Shown in pieces: positions 44,525 to 60,065 of a stretch of DNA of 64,000 nt; within the stretch, counting starts at the first letter, position 1, and every line of letters begins with the position of its first letter. The notes beneath the pieces are model-generated. The model was given only the letters and a program-made list of their open reading frames with translations, ran no database searches and was not told where the DNA came from. Both the position numbers and the translations under genes were made by a program. The stretch lies in contig NZ_JABTEX010000003.1 in NCBI RefSeq assembly GCF_015711645.1, positions 62,001 through 126,000 of the forward strand, written 5' to 3'. The DNA is from Planomonospora sp. ID82291. Lineage in GTDB: Bacteria; Actinomycetota; Actinomycetes; Streptosporangiales; Streptosporangiaceae.

Positions 44525-47500
44525 GCGGAGGCACGGCGGCGGCGCTTCTCCACGAACTCGTCGCCGTCCAGGCCGCCCGCACACCGGAGGCGACGGCCGT
44601 ACGGCAGTGGCACCGGCGGCTGAGCTACCGGCAGCTCACCGACGCCGCCGACGCCTTGGCCGGACGGCTCCGCCGGGCGGGCGTGGGACCGGAGGTGCGC
44701 GTCGGCGTCTGCGCCCGCCGCACCCCCGAAGCGCTGGTCGCGATCCTCGGCGTCCTGCGGGCCGGGGGCGCGTACGTGCCGCTGGACCCCGGGCACCCGC
44801 CCGCGCGGCTGGCCGGGGTCGTCGAGGACGCGGGGATCCGGCACGTGGTCGCCGGTCCGGAGGCGGGCGAGCTGCTGGCGGGGGTCCCGGTCCGGCTCTT
44901 CCCGGCCGACGGCGACGCGGACGGCGCGGGTGGCGGCGCGGGCGGTGACGCGGACGGCGCGGGCGGCGACCCGGCGGCGCCCGATCGCGGGTCCGGCGGG
45001 AGCGGGGACGGGCCGCCGGCCCTCCACCCGTCCAACGCCGCCTACGTCCTGTACACCTCCGGTTCCACGGGCCGGCCGAAGGGCGTGGTGGTCAGCCACG
45101 CCGCCGCCGTCGCCTTCGTCGGGATGGCCGGTGCGTTCTTCGGCCTCGACGCCGCCTGCCGCAGCATCGGGTTCGCCGCGCTGGGGTTCGACGTGTCGGT
45201 GCTGGACGTCTTCGCCCCGCTGGCCAGGGGCGGCTCGGTCATGTTCGTCCCGGACGAGGACCGGGTCGATCCCGTGCGCCTGCAGCGTTTCCTGGAGGCG
45301 CACGAGGTCAGCTGGGGGACCGTTCCGCCCGCGCTGCTGCCCCTGCTCGACCCGGACCGGCTGCCCCGGCTGCGCGACGTGCTCACCGCCGGCGAGCCCG
45401 CGGGACCGGAGCAGGTCGCCCGGTGGGCCCGGCCGGGCCTGCGGCGCTTCCACAACTGGTACGGGCCCACCGAGACCACGGTGTGCGTGGTCGGGACCGA
45501 GCTGTCCGGCGTGTGGGACCGGCCGCTGCCGATCGGCCGCGCCCTCCCGGGGTGCACGGCGCACGTCCTGGACGACCGGCTGGAGCCGTGCCCGCCCGGC
45601 ACGCCCGGAGAGCTGTGCATCGGCGGCCCCCAGCTGGCCCGCGGCTACCTCGGCCGGCCCGGCCTGTCGGCCGAGCGCTTCGTGCCGGACCCGTACGGCC
45701 CGCCGGGCGCGCGGCTCTACCGCACGGGGGACCGGGTCGTGGAGGAGCCCGGCGGGCGGATCGCGTTCCTGGGGCGGATGGACCGGCAGGTGAAGATCCA
45801 GGGGCAGCGGGTGGAGGCCGGCGAGGTCGAGTCGGTGCTCCGCACCCACCCGCACGTGCGCCAGGCCGTGGTGGACGTCGCCGACGGCGCGTCGGGACTG
45901 AGGCACCTGGTGGCCTACCTCGCACCGGAGGAGGCGGCCGATCCGGCGGCGATCCGCGAGCACTGCCTGACCCGGCTGCCCGCCTACATGGTCCCCACCC
46001 GGGTGGTCGGCCTGCCGGCGCTGCCTCTGACGACGGCGGGGAAGGTCGACATGGACCGGCTGCGCGCCCTCGGGCCGACCGGACCGGTGGGGTCCGCGGA
46101 ATCCGCCGGGGCGGCCGTCGCCGTCGCCGACGCCGGGGCCGGGACCAGGGCCGATGCCGACGCCGGGGCCGACGCCGGGGCCGGGGCCGGGAGCGCGCCC
46201 CGCAGCGCGACCGAGCGCCGGGTCGCCGCGGTGTGGGCGCGGACCTTCGGAGGCGCGGAGCCCGGCGGCGACGAGGACTTCTTCACCGCGGGCGGCCACT
46301 CGCTGCTCGCGATGCGCCTGGTGGCGGCCCTGCGGGCGGAACTGGGCAGGGAGATCGGCATCGAGGACGTGCTGTCCGGCCGTACCGTGGCGGGCCTGGC
46401 GCGGCGCGTGGCGGCGGCCCCGCCGGCCGGCGACCCGCCCGCCCTCCCCCCGCCCGACGCCCCGCCCGCGCTCTCGGCGATCCAGCGGCGCATGTGGTTC
46501 GTGGAACGGCTCTCCCCGGGCACGCCCGCGCACAACATCGCGATGGCGCAGCGGCTGTCCGGCCCGCTGGACACCGGCGCGCTGCGCGACGCCCTGTCGG
46601 CGGTCGCGCTCCGCCACGAGGTGCTGCGCTGGCGGATCCCCGAGGCGGGAGGCGTCCCGGCGGTCGCCGTCGACCCGCCGGGCGAGGTGCCGCTTCCGGT
46701 GGAGGACCTGACCGGAGGTTCCGCCGGGAGCGCCGCCGAGGGCACCGCGGGGGAGGCCGCCGGGGTCTCCGCCAGGAGCGCCGCCGGGGACGTCCTGCGC
46801 CGACGGCTGGAGGCCGAGGCGCGCCGCACCTTCGACCTCGCCGCCGGACCGCTGTGGCGGGCGCGGCTGTTCCGCCTCGCCCCCGACGAGCACGTGCTCG
46901 CGGTGACCGCCCACCACATCGTCTTCGACGGCCTGTCCCAGGCGGTGCTGTACGACGACGTCGCACGGGCCTACCGGGGCGCGCCGCACCCGCCGCTCGC
47001 CACGTCGTTCGGCGGCTACGTCGCCTGGCTCGCCGGCCGGGAGACCGCGGCGGACCTCGACTGGTGGGCCGAGACGCTGGACGGGGCGCCCACCGTGCTG
47101 GAGCTGCCCGGCGACCACCCGCGCCCGGCCGTGCAGACGTTCGAGGGCGCCGAGTCGCGGGCCGAGACCGACGCCGGCACCGGTGAGGGCGTGCGCCGGC
47201 TCGCCGCCCGGCTCGGCGTCACGCCGTACGCCGTGCTGCTCGCCGCGTTCGCCCAGGTGCTGCGGAGGCTCGCCGGCACCGACGACCTGATCGTCGGCAC
47301 CCCGGTCGCCGACCGGCGGGACCCGGCCTTCGAGCCGCTGGCGGGCTGCTTCGTGCACGTCCTGCCGCTGCGGCTGACCCTGCCGGACGCCGAGACGTTC
47401 GCCGAGCACGCGACCCGCTGCCAGCGGGCGCTGTCGGGCGCCTTCGCCCACCTCGACGTCCGGCTGGAACGCCTGGTGGAGCGGCTGGGGGCGGGCCGGG

Positions 47501-49931
47501 ACCTGTCGCGCAACGCCCTGGTGCAGGTCCTGTTCAACATGTACGACTTCGCCGAACCCCGGCTCGACCTGCCCGGGATCACCGCCCGTCCGCTGCCTCC
47601 CGGGCTGCCCGGCTCGCTGTTCGACCTGACGATGTACGTCGCCGAGCGCGACGGCCGCTACGTCGTGCACGCGGTGCACAACCCCCGGCTCTTCCGCGCC
47701 GACCGGATCGAGGCCCTGCTCGCCGGCTACCTGCACCTGCTCGGCGAGCTGGTGGCCGCCCCGGACCGGCCGGTACGGTCGGCACGCCTGAGGCCGCCGG
47801 CGGTCCCGCGGGCCGGGCGTGCGGACCCGCGGGCCGGGCGTGCGGCGCCACCGGACGGGAGCGCCGGCCTGCCGGACGGGAGCGCCGGCCTGCCGGATGG
47901 GAGCGCCGGCCTGCCCGGCTGGGACGGGCCCGGACTCGTCGAGCGCGTGCTGCGCCGGGCGGCCGCGCACCCCGACCGGATCGCGATCACCGGCCGGGAC
48001 GGCTCCCTGACCTACGCCGGGCTGGCCGGGGCGGCCGAGGGGACGGCGCGGGCCGTGGCCGCCGCGGGGATCGCCCCCGGGCAGACGGTCGCGGTCCTGG
48101 CCGCCCGCCACCACGAGCTGCCCGCCCTGCTGCTCGGGGTGCTGGCGAGCGGCGCGCGGTGGGCCGTGCTCGACGCGGCGCTGCCGCCCGCGCGGCTGGC
48201 GGCCCAGGCCGAGGCGGTCGGCGCCCGGGCCCTGCTGTGCTGCCCGGGCACGGCACCGCCGCCGGAGCTGGCACGGCTCCCGGTCCTCCGGCGCGGCCCG
48301 GCGGACGGACCCGCGGGCGGCCCGGTGAACGACCTCGCGGACGGCCCGGCGGACGGCCCGGCGGACGGCCGGGCGGGCGGATCCGCGGAGACGGGCGGGG
48401 GGCCGGTCCCGGCCGTGCCGCCGGAGGAGCGGGGCTACCTGTCGTTCACCTCCGGCACCACCGGGGAGCCCAAACCCGTGCGCACCGGCGAACGGCCGCT
48501 GGCCCGCTTCCTCGACTGGTACCCGCGCGCCTACGGCCTCACCCCGGACGACAGGTTCGCGCTGCTGGCCGGGCCCGCCCACGACCCGCTGCTGCGCGAC
48601 GTCTTCACCCCCCTGGTGACCGGTGCGGAGCTGCGGGTCCCGGACCAGGACGCCGTCCGCGACCCGGCCGCCCTTGCCGCCTGGCTGCGCGACGGCCGGA
48701 TCACCGTGGTCCACCTCACCCCGCCGCTCGCCGCGCTCGTGGCCGCCGCCCGCGTCCCCCTGCCCGACCTGCGGCTGGTGCTGTTCGGCGGGGACCGGCT
48801 CACCGGGGCCGACGTGGCCCGCTTCCGGCAGGTCGCGCCGGCCGCCCGGCTGGTCAACACCTATGGGACGACCGAGACGCCCCAGGTGCAGGCGGTGCAC
48901 GAGATCACCGGGGACCCGGCCGGCGCGGGATCCGTGCCGGTGGGCCACGGGGTCGACGGCGCCGAACTGCTCGTCGTGACGCCCGGCGGCGCGCCGGCCG
49001 CCGTCGGAGAGCTCGGCGAGGTGGTCGTCCGCAGCCGCCGGCTGGCCGAGGGGTACCTCGACGGGCGGCTCACCCGCGAGCGCTTCACCGCGGAGGGCGG
49101 CGGGACCGCGCATGCCGGGGACGCCGGGGACGGGCATGCCGGGACCGCGCGAGCCGGGGCCGGGGGCGCGGGGAGCGCGCGCATCGAGGCCGGGGACGGC
49201 GGGATCCGCCGCTACCGGACGGGGGACCTGGGCCGCTACGACCCCGACGGCCGGGTCGTCCTGGCCGGGCGGCGCGACGGGCAGGTCAAGATCCGCGGTT
49301 ACCGCGTCGAGCTCGGCGAGATCGAGAGCGTCCTCGCGGCGCACCCGGGGGTGCGGGCCGCAGCAGCAGCCGCCGCCGACCAGCCGGACGGGCCCGTGCT
49401 GCGCGCCTACGCGGTGCCCGCCGTGCCGGCCGTACCCGGGACGACCCCGGACGGGCTCCGGCGCCACCTGCGCGAGCGCCTGCCCGGCCATGCCGTGCCC
49501 GCGGAGGTGATCCTGCTGCCGGCCCTCCCGCTGACCCCGAACGGGAAGGTCGACCGGGCCGCGCTGCCCCCGCCGGCGCCGCGCCCGGCCCGGCCGCACC
49601 GCGAGGAGTCGGCGACCGCGACCGAGCGCCTCATCACCGCGGTGTGGCGCGAGGTGCTCGGGGTGCCGCGCGTCTCGGCGGAGGAGAACTTCTTCGACAT
49701 CGGCGGGCACTCGCTCGCCACCGCCCAGGTCCAGGCACGCCTGACCGCCGCGCTCGGCCGCCAGGTGCCGATCGTGGACCTCTTCCGCTTCCCCACCGTC
49801 CGCGCCCTCGCCGCACATCTCGACGGCGACCGGCGTCCTCCCGGATCGGAGCGCGCCGCCCGGCGGATCGCCGCGCGCCAGGCCCGCCCCTCGTCGCGAC
49901 GGCCGCACCCGGCCAGACAGGAGAACAAGGA

Positions 49932-49935
<4 letters not shown>
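44521..49935 (+). CDS. Non-ribosomal peptide synthetase, A-T-C-A-T
   Basis: 1804 residues. A1 (1-510) has YTSGSTGRPKG near residue 176, NWYGPTETT near 312 and TTAGKVDMDRL near 508; T1 is FFTAGGHSLLAM near 590; C (about 650-1080) has HHIVFDG near 797; A2 (about 1135-1680) has FTSGTTGEPKP, AHDPLLRDVFTPL, TYGTTETPQ and PNGKVD; T2 is FFDIGGHSLATA near 1728. There is no C domain before A1, so A1-T1 is a loading module and C joins two residues. Aligning to GrsA gives pocket residues D-V-L-T-L-A-W-V-C for A1 and D-P-R-L-L-G-T-Q-V for A2; I cannot assign substrates. A2 resembles Lys2-type A domains. Gly/Ala/Asp-rich insertions lie inside both A domains. The GTG start overlaps the previous stop. Confidence 0.92.
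47851..47913 (+). repeat. 21-bp tandem repeat in the C-A2 linker of the NRPS
   Basis: Three adjacent 21-bp units (47851, 47872, 47893; the third with one change) encode PDGSAGL three times between the C and A2 domains. This is an in-frame linker expansion. Confidence 0.9.
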
Positions 49936-55616
<5,681 letters not shown>

Positions 55617-55617
55617 C

Positions 55618-55809
55618 ATGCGGGACGGGATGTACAAGGTCGTGGTCAACCACGAGGAGCAGTACTCGATCTGGTTCGCCGACCGGCCGGTCCCCGAGGG
55701 GTGGCGGGAGGCGGGCTTCTCGGGCGAGAAGCAGGACTGCCTCGACCACATCGACCGGGTGTGGACGGACATGCGGCCGCGCAGTCTGCGCGAAGCCATG
55801 GACGGATAG
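55618..55809 (+). CDS. MbtH-like protein
   Basis: 63 residues with the whole MbtH signature: [20 protein letters not shown], then [20 protein letters not shown] and RPRSLRE. MbtH proteins bind and activate NRPS adenylation domains. The ATG is one base after the PKS stop, so it is the last gene of the same operon. It probably serves A1 and/or A2 of the NRPS. The Pro in SIWP is Phe here (SIWF). Confidence 0.95.
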   Translation: MRDGMYKVVVNHEEQYSIWFADRPVPEGWREAGFSGEKQDCLDHIDRVWTDMRPRSLREAMDG

Positions 55810-55826
55810 GGGCGGAGGGGCGGCAG

Positions 55827-55841
55827 GTGACGCGCCGTCAC
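55827..55841. promoter_or_regulatory. GTGACG-CGC-CGTCAC inverted repeat
   Basis: A perfect 6-bp dyad with 3-base spacer, 17 bp past the MbtH stop at the junction with the broken minus-strand gene. It may be an operator or a short terminator stem. Confidence 0.35.
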
Positions 55842-56467
55842 GTCCTGATCTCCCTGGAGACGGCGCGGCGGCTGCGCCGGGAGGGGCACGACGTCCCGCT
55901 CGTCGTGCTCTTGGGTGACCTGGTCGCCCGGTCCGGGGTGGACCATGACCAGCAGGTGCTGGGGGTGAAGACATCCCCGTCGGGTCTGCGGTAGTGCACC
56001 CGTACGCGGTAGCGGCCCGCGCCGGCCACGGCCAGGTCGGGCAGCTCCGGCGCGGCCAATGGTCGGAGATCCGCAGGTGGTCCGGCACACTGCCCACCAG
56101 GTCGCCGTGGATGACGGGCTCCTCCCGCGAGGTGTCCGCATGGTTCTCGTAGGACTCCAGGCCCATCTCGAGGAACTCGCGGCTGCGGACCGCGCGGACC
56201 GCCGTGATCCGGGGCCGGCGGCGGAAGCGGTCGCAGGCGGCCTGGCCGGCGGCCTCCCGGCGGGCGACCTCGGCCTCCGCGGCGTCGATCTCGCGCTGCA
56301 CGTCGGCTGCGGCGGGCGGGCGGGAAACCCAGCCAGCCATCGACGACCGGCTCCTCGAACGCCGAACGCGGCTCCACGTCGTGAACCGCGAGCCACTCCT
56401 CACTCCAGCGCTTCAAGAAGGGCTTCCATGCCTCGCGGTCCACGCGGCACTCCTTCACCTCGATCAT
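55838..56467 (-). pseudogene. Frameshifted gene of unknown function
   Basis: Protein-like segments follow one another on the minus strand but in different frames: MIEVKECRVDREAWKPFLKR to VVDGWLGFPPA, then AADVQREIDAAEAEVARREA to DHLRISDHW, then PELPDLAVAGAGRYRVRVHY, then possibly QHLLVMVHPGP. Each has the GC-rich third positions of real genes. The first shift falls in a CCCG-repeat tract near 56320. The C-terminal part (YRVRVHYRRPDGD) resembles a beta-strand pattern seen in small actinobacterial proteins of unknown function. The intact form would be about 200 residues. Either a decayed gene or assembly errors. Confidence 0.5.
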
Positions 56468-56519
56468 GCCGCGTCCATTCCAGCAGCGACCACTGACATT
56501 CAGCGTGCCGCTCATCTCC

Positions 56520-56651
56520 GCGGGCGCGGCAGAGCCGACCGCGGCGGGCGGTCGGGCTGCGGCCCGCGCCTGCTCGGTCGACGCGATCGGCAACGTCGAC
56601 ACCCTGCTGCAGACGCTGAACGGGCTGTCGGCCATGTTCGACGAGGACTGA
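56520..56651 (+). pseudogene. Possible 3' remnant of a coding gene
   Basis: The frame ending DAIGNVDTLLQTLNGLSAMF then DED has G or C at essentially every third position, as in expressed genes here, but no start codon with a ribosome binding site and no room for a full gene before the minus-strand gene at 56467. It may be a leftover C-terminus. I do not recognise it. Confidence 0.3.
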
Positions 56652-56815
56652 TCCGTCCCCGCGCGAAGACATGAGCGACACACCGCCTCGGGGTCCGCCG
56701 GTCGCGGCCGTTTGCCGTTTAGCCTGCGAAAACAGGGTCGGCTTCAGACTCCTGGCCGTGTGAGTCCCCGCTGGGCGGTCGACCTGGTGCAGGCAGGTCC
56801 TATACGGAGACGACT

Positions 56816-57166
56816 TTGATCAAGAGGTTCACCGCCGGTGCCGTCATCACCCTGGTCGCGTTGTCCGGGACCCAGATGATGGCTCAGCCGGCCAGCGCCG
56901 CCAAGCGGTACAGCAGCCCCTGCGAGGGCATCCGCAACTGCCAGGCAGGGTTTCAGGACGGCGAGGGGTGGATGGTGATAACCCCGAAGAAGAACTGGAA
57001 GAAGGCCATCTACCGGTTCAAGCGTTTGAAGAAGAGCGCCAAGCGGGTCTGCCCCCACGTGTATCCGAAGCTCACCATGTCCCTCAACAATCCGAGCTCC
57101 ACCCGGCACAGAGCCGTCACGATCAAGGCGTCGGGCAAGCTGCCCCGCTCCCGATGCTTCACCTGA
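56816..57166 (+). CDS. Secreted small cationic protein with four Cys
   Basis: 116 residues from a TTG start with ACGGAGA six bases upstream. The N-terminus MIKRFTAGAVITLVALSGTQ, then MMAQPASA, is a Sec signal peptide ending in ASA at residue 28. The mature 88 residues are strongly basic (many Lys/Arg) with Cys at four positions (SPCEGIRNC, KRVCPH, SRCFT), which could form two disulfides. Composition is less GC-rich than neighbours (for example GGGTTTCAGGACGG, ATAACCCCGAAGAAG). No domain is recognised; an antimicrobial, inhibitor or binding role is guesswork. It lies 88 bp before the convergent LLM gene. Confidence 0.72.
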   Translation: MIKRFTAGAVITLVALSGTQMMAQPASAAKRYSSPCEGIRNCQAGFQDGEGWMVITPKKNWKKAIYRFKRLKKSAKRVCPHVYPKLTMSLNNPSSTRHRAVTIKASGKLPRSRCFT

Positions 57167-57254
57167 ATCGCGTTCTCGCAGCTGCCGCGCGATCCCGTCG
57201 GTCTCCAGCGCCACCCAGGCCCGGTGCCGAGGCCGTCCTCATGCTTCGGGCCGC

Positions 57255-58292
57255 TCAGGAGTTGAGTTCGGCGAGCCAGCGGAGCTGTTCGAGGCGGTCG
57301 TCCAGGGTGGGCGCGTTCAGCCCGGCGATCAGCGTGGTGACGCCGGCCGCGCGGTAGGCGGCCAGCCGATCGCGCACCCGCGCGGGCGTGCCGCACAGGC
57401 TGAGCGTGTCCACCAGGGCGTCCGGGATCTCCTCCATGGCCTCGCCCAGGCCGCCGTCGAGGTAGGCGTCCTGCACGCGGGCGGCGTCGGCGGCGAAGCC
57501 CAGGCGGTGCGCGAGCCGGTTGTAGAAGTTCACCTGCCGGGTGCCCATGCCGCCGAGGTAGAGCGCGAGCATGGGCCGCACCAGGTCGCGGGCGTAGTCG
57601 GCGTCGTCGTCCACCACGGCCATGACCATGGGGGAGACGGCGATGCGCGACGGGTCGCGTCCGGCGCGGGCCGCGCCCTCGCGCAGGTATCGAAGCGAGT
57701 CCGCGACGTGCTCGGGCGGGAAGTGGATCGGCAGCCAGCCGTCGGCGACCTCCCCGGCGAGGGCGATCGCCTTGGGGCCCATGGCGGCCAGATGAACGGG
57801 GAGCGGCCGGCGGACCGGCTCGACCGCCAGGGTCAGCTCCTTGCCGCGGCCGCCGGGCAGGGGCAGCACCAGGGTGGGACCCTCGTGGCGGACGGGCCGG
57901 CCGTCCAGGGCCGTGCGCACGACCTGGACGTAGTCGCGCAGGTGGGCCAGGGGCCGCTCGTAGCGGTGGCCGTGCCAGCCCTCCGCCACCTGCGGCCCGG
58001 AGGTGCCGAGGCCCAGCCGGAACCGTCCGCCGGACAGGCGGTCGATCGTGGCCGCGGCCATGGCGGCGGCGATGGCCGTACGACCCGAGATCTGCAGCAC
58101 GCCGGTGCCGAGGCCGATCCGCTCGGTGCCCGCGGCCAGCCAGGCGAGGGTCGTCGCGGGGTCGGCGCCGTAGCCCTCCGAGCTCCACACGGACTCGTAC
58201 CCTAACCGCTCCGCCTCCTGGACCAGTTTCAGTTGGTCGTCGGGGGTGGACGCGGCGGATCCCAGGGTGCCGAGACTGAAGCCCAGACGCAC
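57255..58292 (-). CDS. LLM class F420-dependent oxidoreductase
   Basis: 345 residues, luciferase-like TIM barrel. RLGFSLGTLGSAAS, GYESVWSSEGYGADPATTLAW, RIGLGTGVLQISGRTAIAAA and DRLSGGRFRLGLGTSGPQVAEGWHG are typical of F420-dependent reductases of this class (MSMEG/Rv oxidoreductases). It transfers hydride from F420H2 to an unknown substrate. GTG at 58292 follows GGAGG seven bases upstream; a longer reading frame upstream passes through a 17-bp tandem repeat and is rejected. Cytoplasmic. Its promoter must lie in the 267-bp repeat-rich gap to the phytase gene. Confidence 0.9.
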   Translation of the reverse strand: MRLGFSLGTLGSAASTPDDQLKLVQEAERLGYESVWSSEGYGADPATTLAWLAAGTERIGLGTGVLQISGRTAIAAAMAAATIDRLSGGRFRLGLGTSGPQVAEGWHGHRYERPLAHLRDYVQVVRTALDGRPVRHEGPTLVLPLPGGRGKELTLAVEPVRRPLPVHLAAMGPKAIALAGEVADGWLPIHFPPEHVADSLRYLREGAARAGRDPSRIAVSPMVMAVVDDDADYARDLVRPMLALYLGGMGTRQVNFYNRLAHRLGFAADAARVQDAYLDGGLGEAMEEIPDALVDTLSLCGTPARVRDRLAAYRAAGVTTLIAGLNAPTLDDRLEQLRWLAELNS

Positions 58293-58372
58293 GGTCGCCT
58301 CCTCGACGGGACATCTCGTGATCGCATCATCCCCGACGGAGACCGTCCGCGACAGCCCCCAGCCCCGGTCCG

Positions 58373-58457
58373 CTCTCGGTCCGCTCCCGCTCTCGGTCCG
58401 CTCCCGCTCTCGGTCCGCTCCCGCTCTCGGTCCGCTCCCGCTCTCGGTCCGCTCCCG
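58373..58457. repeat. 17-bp tandem repeat (about five units)
   Basis: CTCTCGGTCCGCTCCCG recurs with period 17 at 58373, 58390, 58407, 58424 and 58441, then decays into CTCCCG/CTCGGT variants to about 58515. It lies in the gap between the phytase stop and the LLM start. Being 17 bp it does not preserve a frame, so it is non-coding. Confidence 0.9.
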
Positions 58458-58558
58458 CTCCCGCTCCCGGTCTCGCTCCGCTCCCGCTCCCGCTCCCGGT
58501 CTCGGTCCGCTCCCGATCCGCCGCCGCCCTTCCTCCGGGACGGCGGCGGACCGCGGCG

Positions 58559-59863
58559 TCAGCGGCGGGGGTGCCAGCCGCGGGTGTCGACGGCCAGGCC
58601 GTGCAGGCGGGCGACCGCCTCCCACCTGACGAACTTGAAGCCGGTGCTCTCCCGCTCGCCGTCGGCCGGGGTCTCCTGCCCGTCGTGGACCACCAGCAGG
58701 CCCTTGCCGAACCCCCTGCCGAGCGGCGCGTTCAGCACCATCGCGCCGTCGCTGTGCTCGGCGCCGTCCAGGCCGCCGCCCGCGCCGACGCGGAACCGCC
58801 CCAGGTGGGCGTTGGAGCCCTCGCGCCGGTAGACGGAGAAGGTGCTGTCGCCCTGGCCGGAGGCGAGCAGGTAGCCCTTGCCGCCCGCGCGGTGGTAGAT
58901 GGTCAGGCCTTCGGCGTCGGCCGTCAGGTGCTCGCCGCCGAACCCGGGGTCCTCACCGTAGGTGCACTCCTCGGTCGCGGCGTCGTAGGTGCCCGGCACG
59001 CCGTACCCGCGGACCCGGTCCATGAGGACCGGCGCACCGGTCAGGTCGGCGCGCATCCTCCAGATGCCCACGGTCTCCTGGGCGGCGTAGAGCACGTCCC
59101 GGTCGGCGTCGACGACCATGCCCTCGACCTGCGGCAGCTCCCCCGGCTCCAGGCACGGGCTCCAGGAGGCGCCGCCGGGCAGGGTGAAGGAGGAGGGCAG
59201 GTCGATCTGGCGGACCTTGTCGTAGCCGACCCGCCCGCCCGCGGTGGTCTTGAGCCGCAGCAGCGCGACGGTGGTCGTGTGCCGCCGGCTGACCAGCACG
59301 TAGGTGCCGGTGGCGTCCTTCCAGGCGGCCAGGCCGTAGGCGGTCTCGGCCTCGTTGACCTGCCGCTGGGTGGCGTTGAAGACGAACGGCACGGCCGGGT
59401 CGGTCACGTCGGCCAGCGGGGCCCGGCCCGCGGCGGCCCGGCGGGCGTCGACGGCGTAGAAGCGGACGTGGTCGCGGCCCCGGTCGGAGACCACGGCCAG
59501 GTCCCGGCCGCCGAAGCCGTAGACGACGTCGACGTTGTTGAACCGGCCCGGCTCGTCGTCCGCGGCGGGGGCGGCCGGGGCGGGGACGTGCTGGACGCGG
59601 GAGGCGGACAGGTCGTAGGCGTACAGCCCGCCCTCCTTGGCGGTGGCGATCACCAGGCTCCGGGCCGGGTCGGCGGGGTGCACCCAGATCGCCGGGTCGT
59701 CGCCGTTGGCGTTGCCCCCGGCCTCGTCGTCGAAGAGCGCGGGGGTCTCGGCCACCGGGTGCACGGCGGGCACGTCCGCGGCCCGGACCGGTACGGCGAG
59801 CACGGTCAGGCCGCAGACCAGGGCGGTGGCGGAGGTCAGAGCGAGGCGGGGCAGGGGACGCAT
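58559..59863 (-). CDS. Secreted beta-propeller phytase
   Basis: 434 residues. Signal peptide: MRPLPRLALTSATALVCGLT, then VLAVPVRA at residue 28. The mature protein is a beta-propeller phytase-like domain: DDPAIWVHPADPARSLVIAT, EGGLYAYDLS, VDVVYGF, YGLAAWKDATGTYVLV, VEGMVVDADRDVLYAAQETV and EGLTIYHR are recognised BPP blocks with Asp/Glu calcium sites. These release phosphate from phytate in the medium, a trait useful for a soil organism. ATG at 59863 with GGAGG five bases upstream. No Pho-box was identified. Confidence 0.9.
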   Translation of the reverse strand: MRPLPRLALTSATALVCGLTVLAVPVRAADVPAVHPVAETPALFDDEAGGNANGDDPAIWVHPADPARSLVIATAKEGGLYAYDLSASRVQHVPAPAAPAADDEPGRFNNVDVVYGFGGRDLAVVSDRGRDHVRFYAVDARRAAAGRAPLADVTDPAVPFVFNATQRQVNEAETAYGLAAWKDATGTYVLVSRRHTTTVALLRLKTTAGGRVGYDKVRQIDLPSSFTLPGGASWSPCLEPGELPQVEGMVVDADRDVLYAAQETVGIWRMRADLTGAPVLMDRVRGYGVPGTYDAATEECTYGEDPGFGGEHLTADAEGLTIYHRAGGKGYLLASGQGDSTFSVYRREGSNAHLGRFRVGAGGGLDGAEHSDGAMVLNAPLGRGFGKGLLVVHDGQETPADGERESTGFKFVRWEAVARLHGLAVDTRGWHPRR

Positions 59864-60065
59864 GGCGCCTCCGGGATGAGGGATCGGGTCGGTCGGCGCC
59901 CGATCATCGTGACCGGACGTTAACGTCCGGCCGACGACCGGGCAACGAGGCGGGCCGCCGCCGTGACGCGGTGATGAACATCGGGCGGCCCGGTGGCCCG
60001 GACCGGTGCGGCCATCCGGGCACGAGGCCGCCCGCGCCGGCCCGGCGCGGCACCCGGCCGGGCGG

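Noticed and set aside
43456-49908. A 2150-codon open frame on the minus strand opposite the NRPS
   Set aside because: It is antisense to a gene with clear domain motifs; in DNA this rich in G+C stop codons are rare in several frames. Its translation is low-complexity (Gly, Arg, His, Gln, Val) with no domain pattern.
48159-49931. Upstream extension of the PKS reading frame into the NRPS
   Set aside because: The frame is open but the NRPS A2 and T2 domains are read in another frame there; the PKS begins at ATG 49932, which overlaps the NRPS stop and leads directly into the KS domain.
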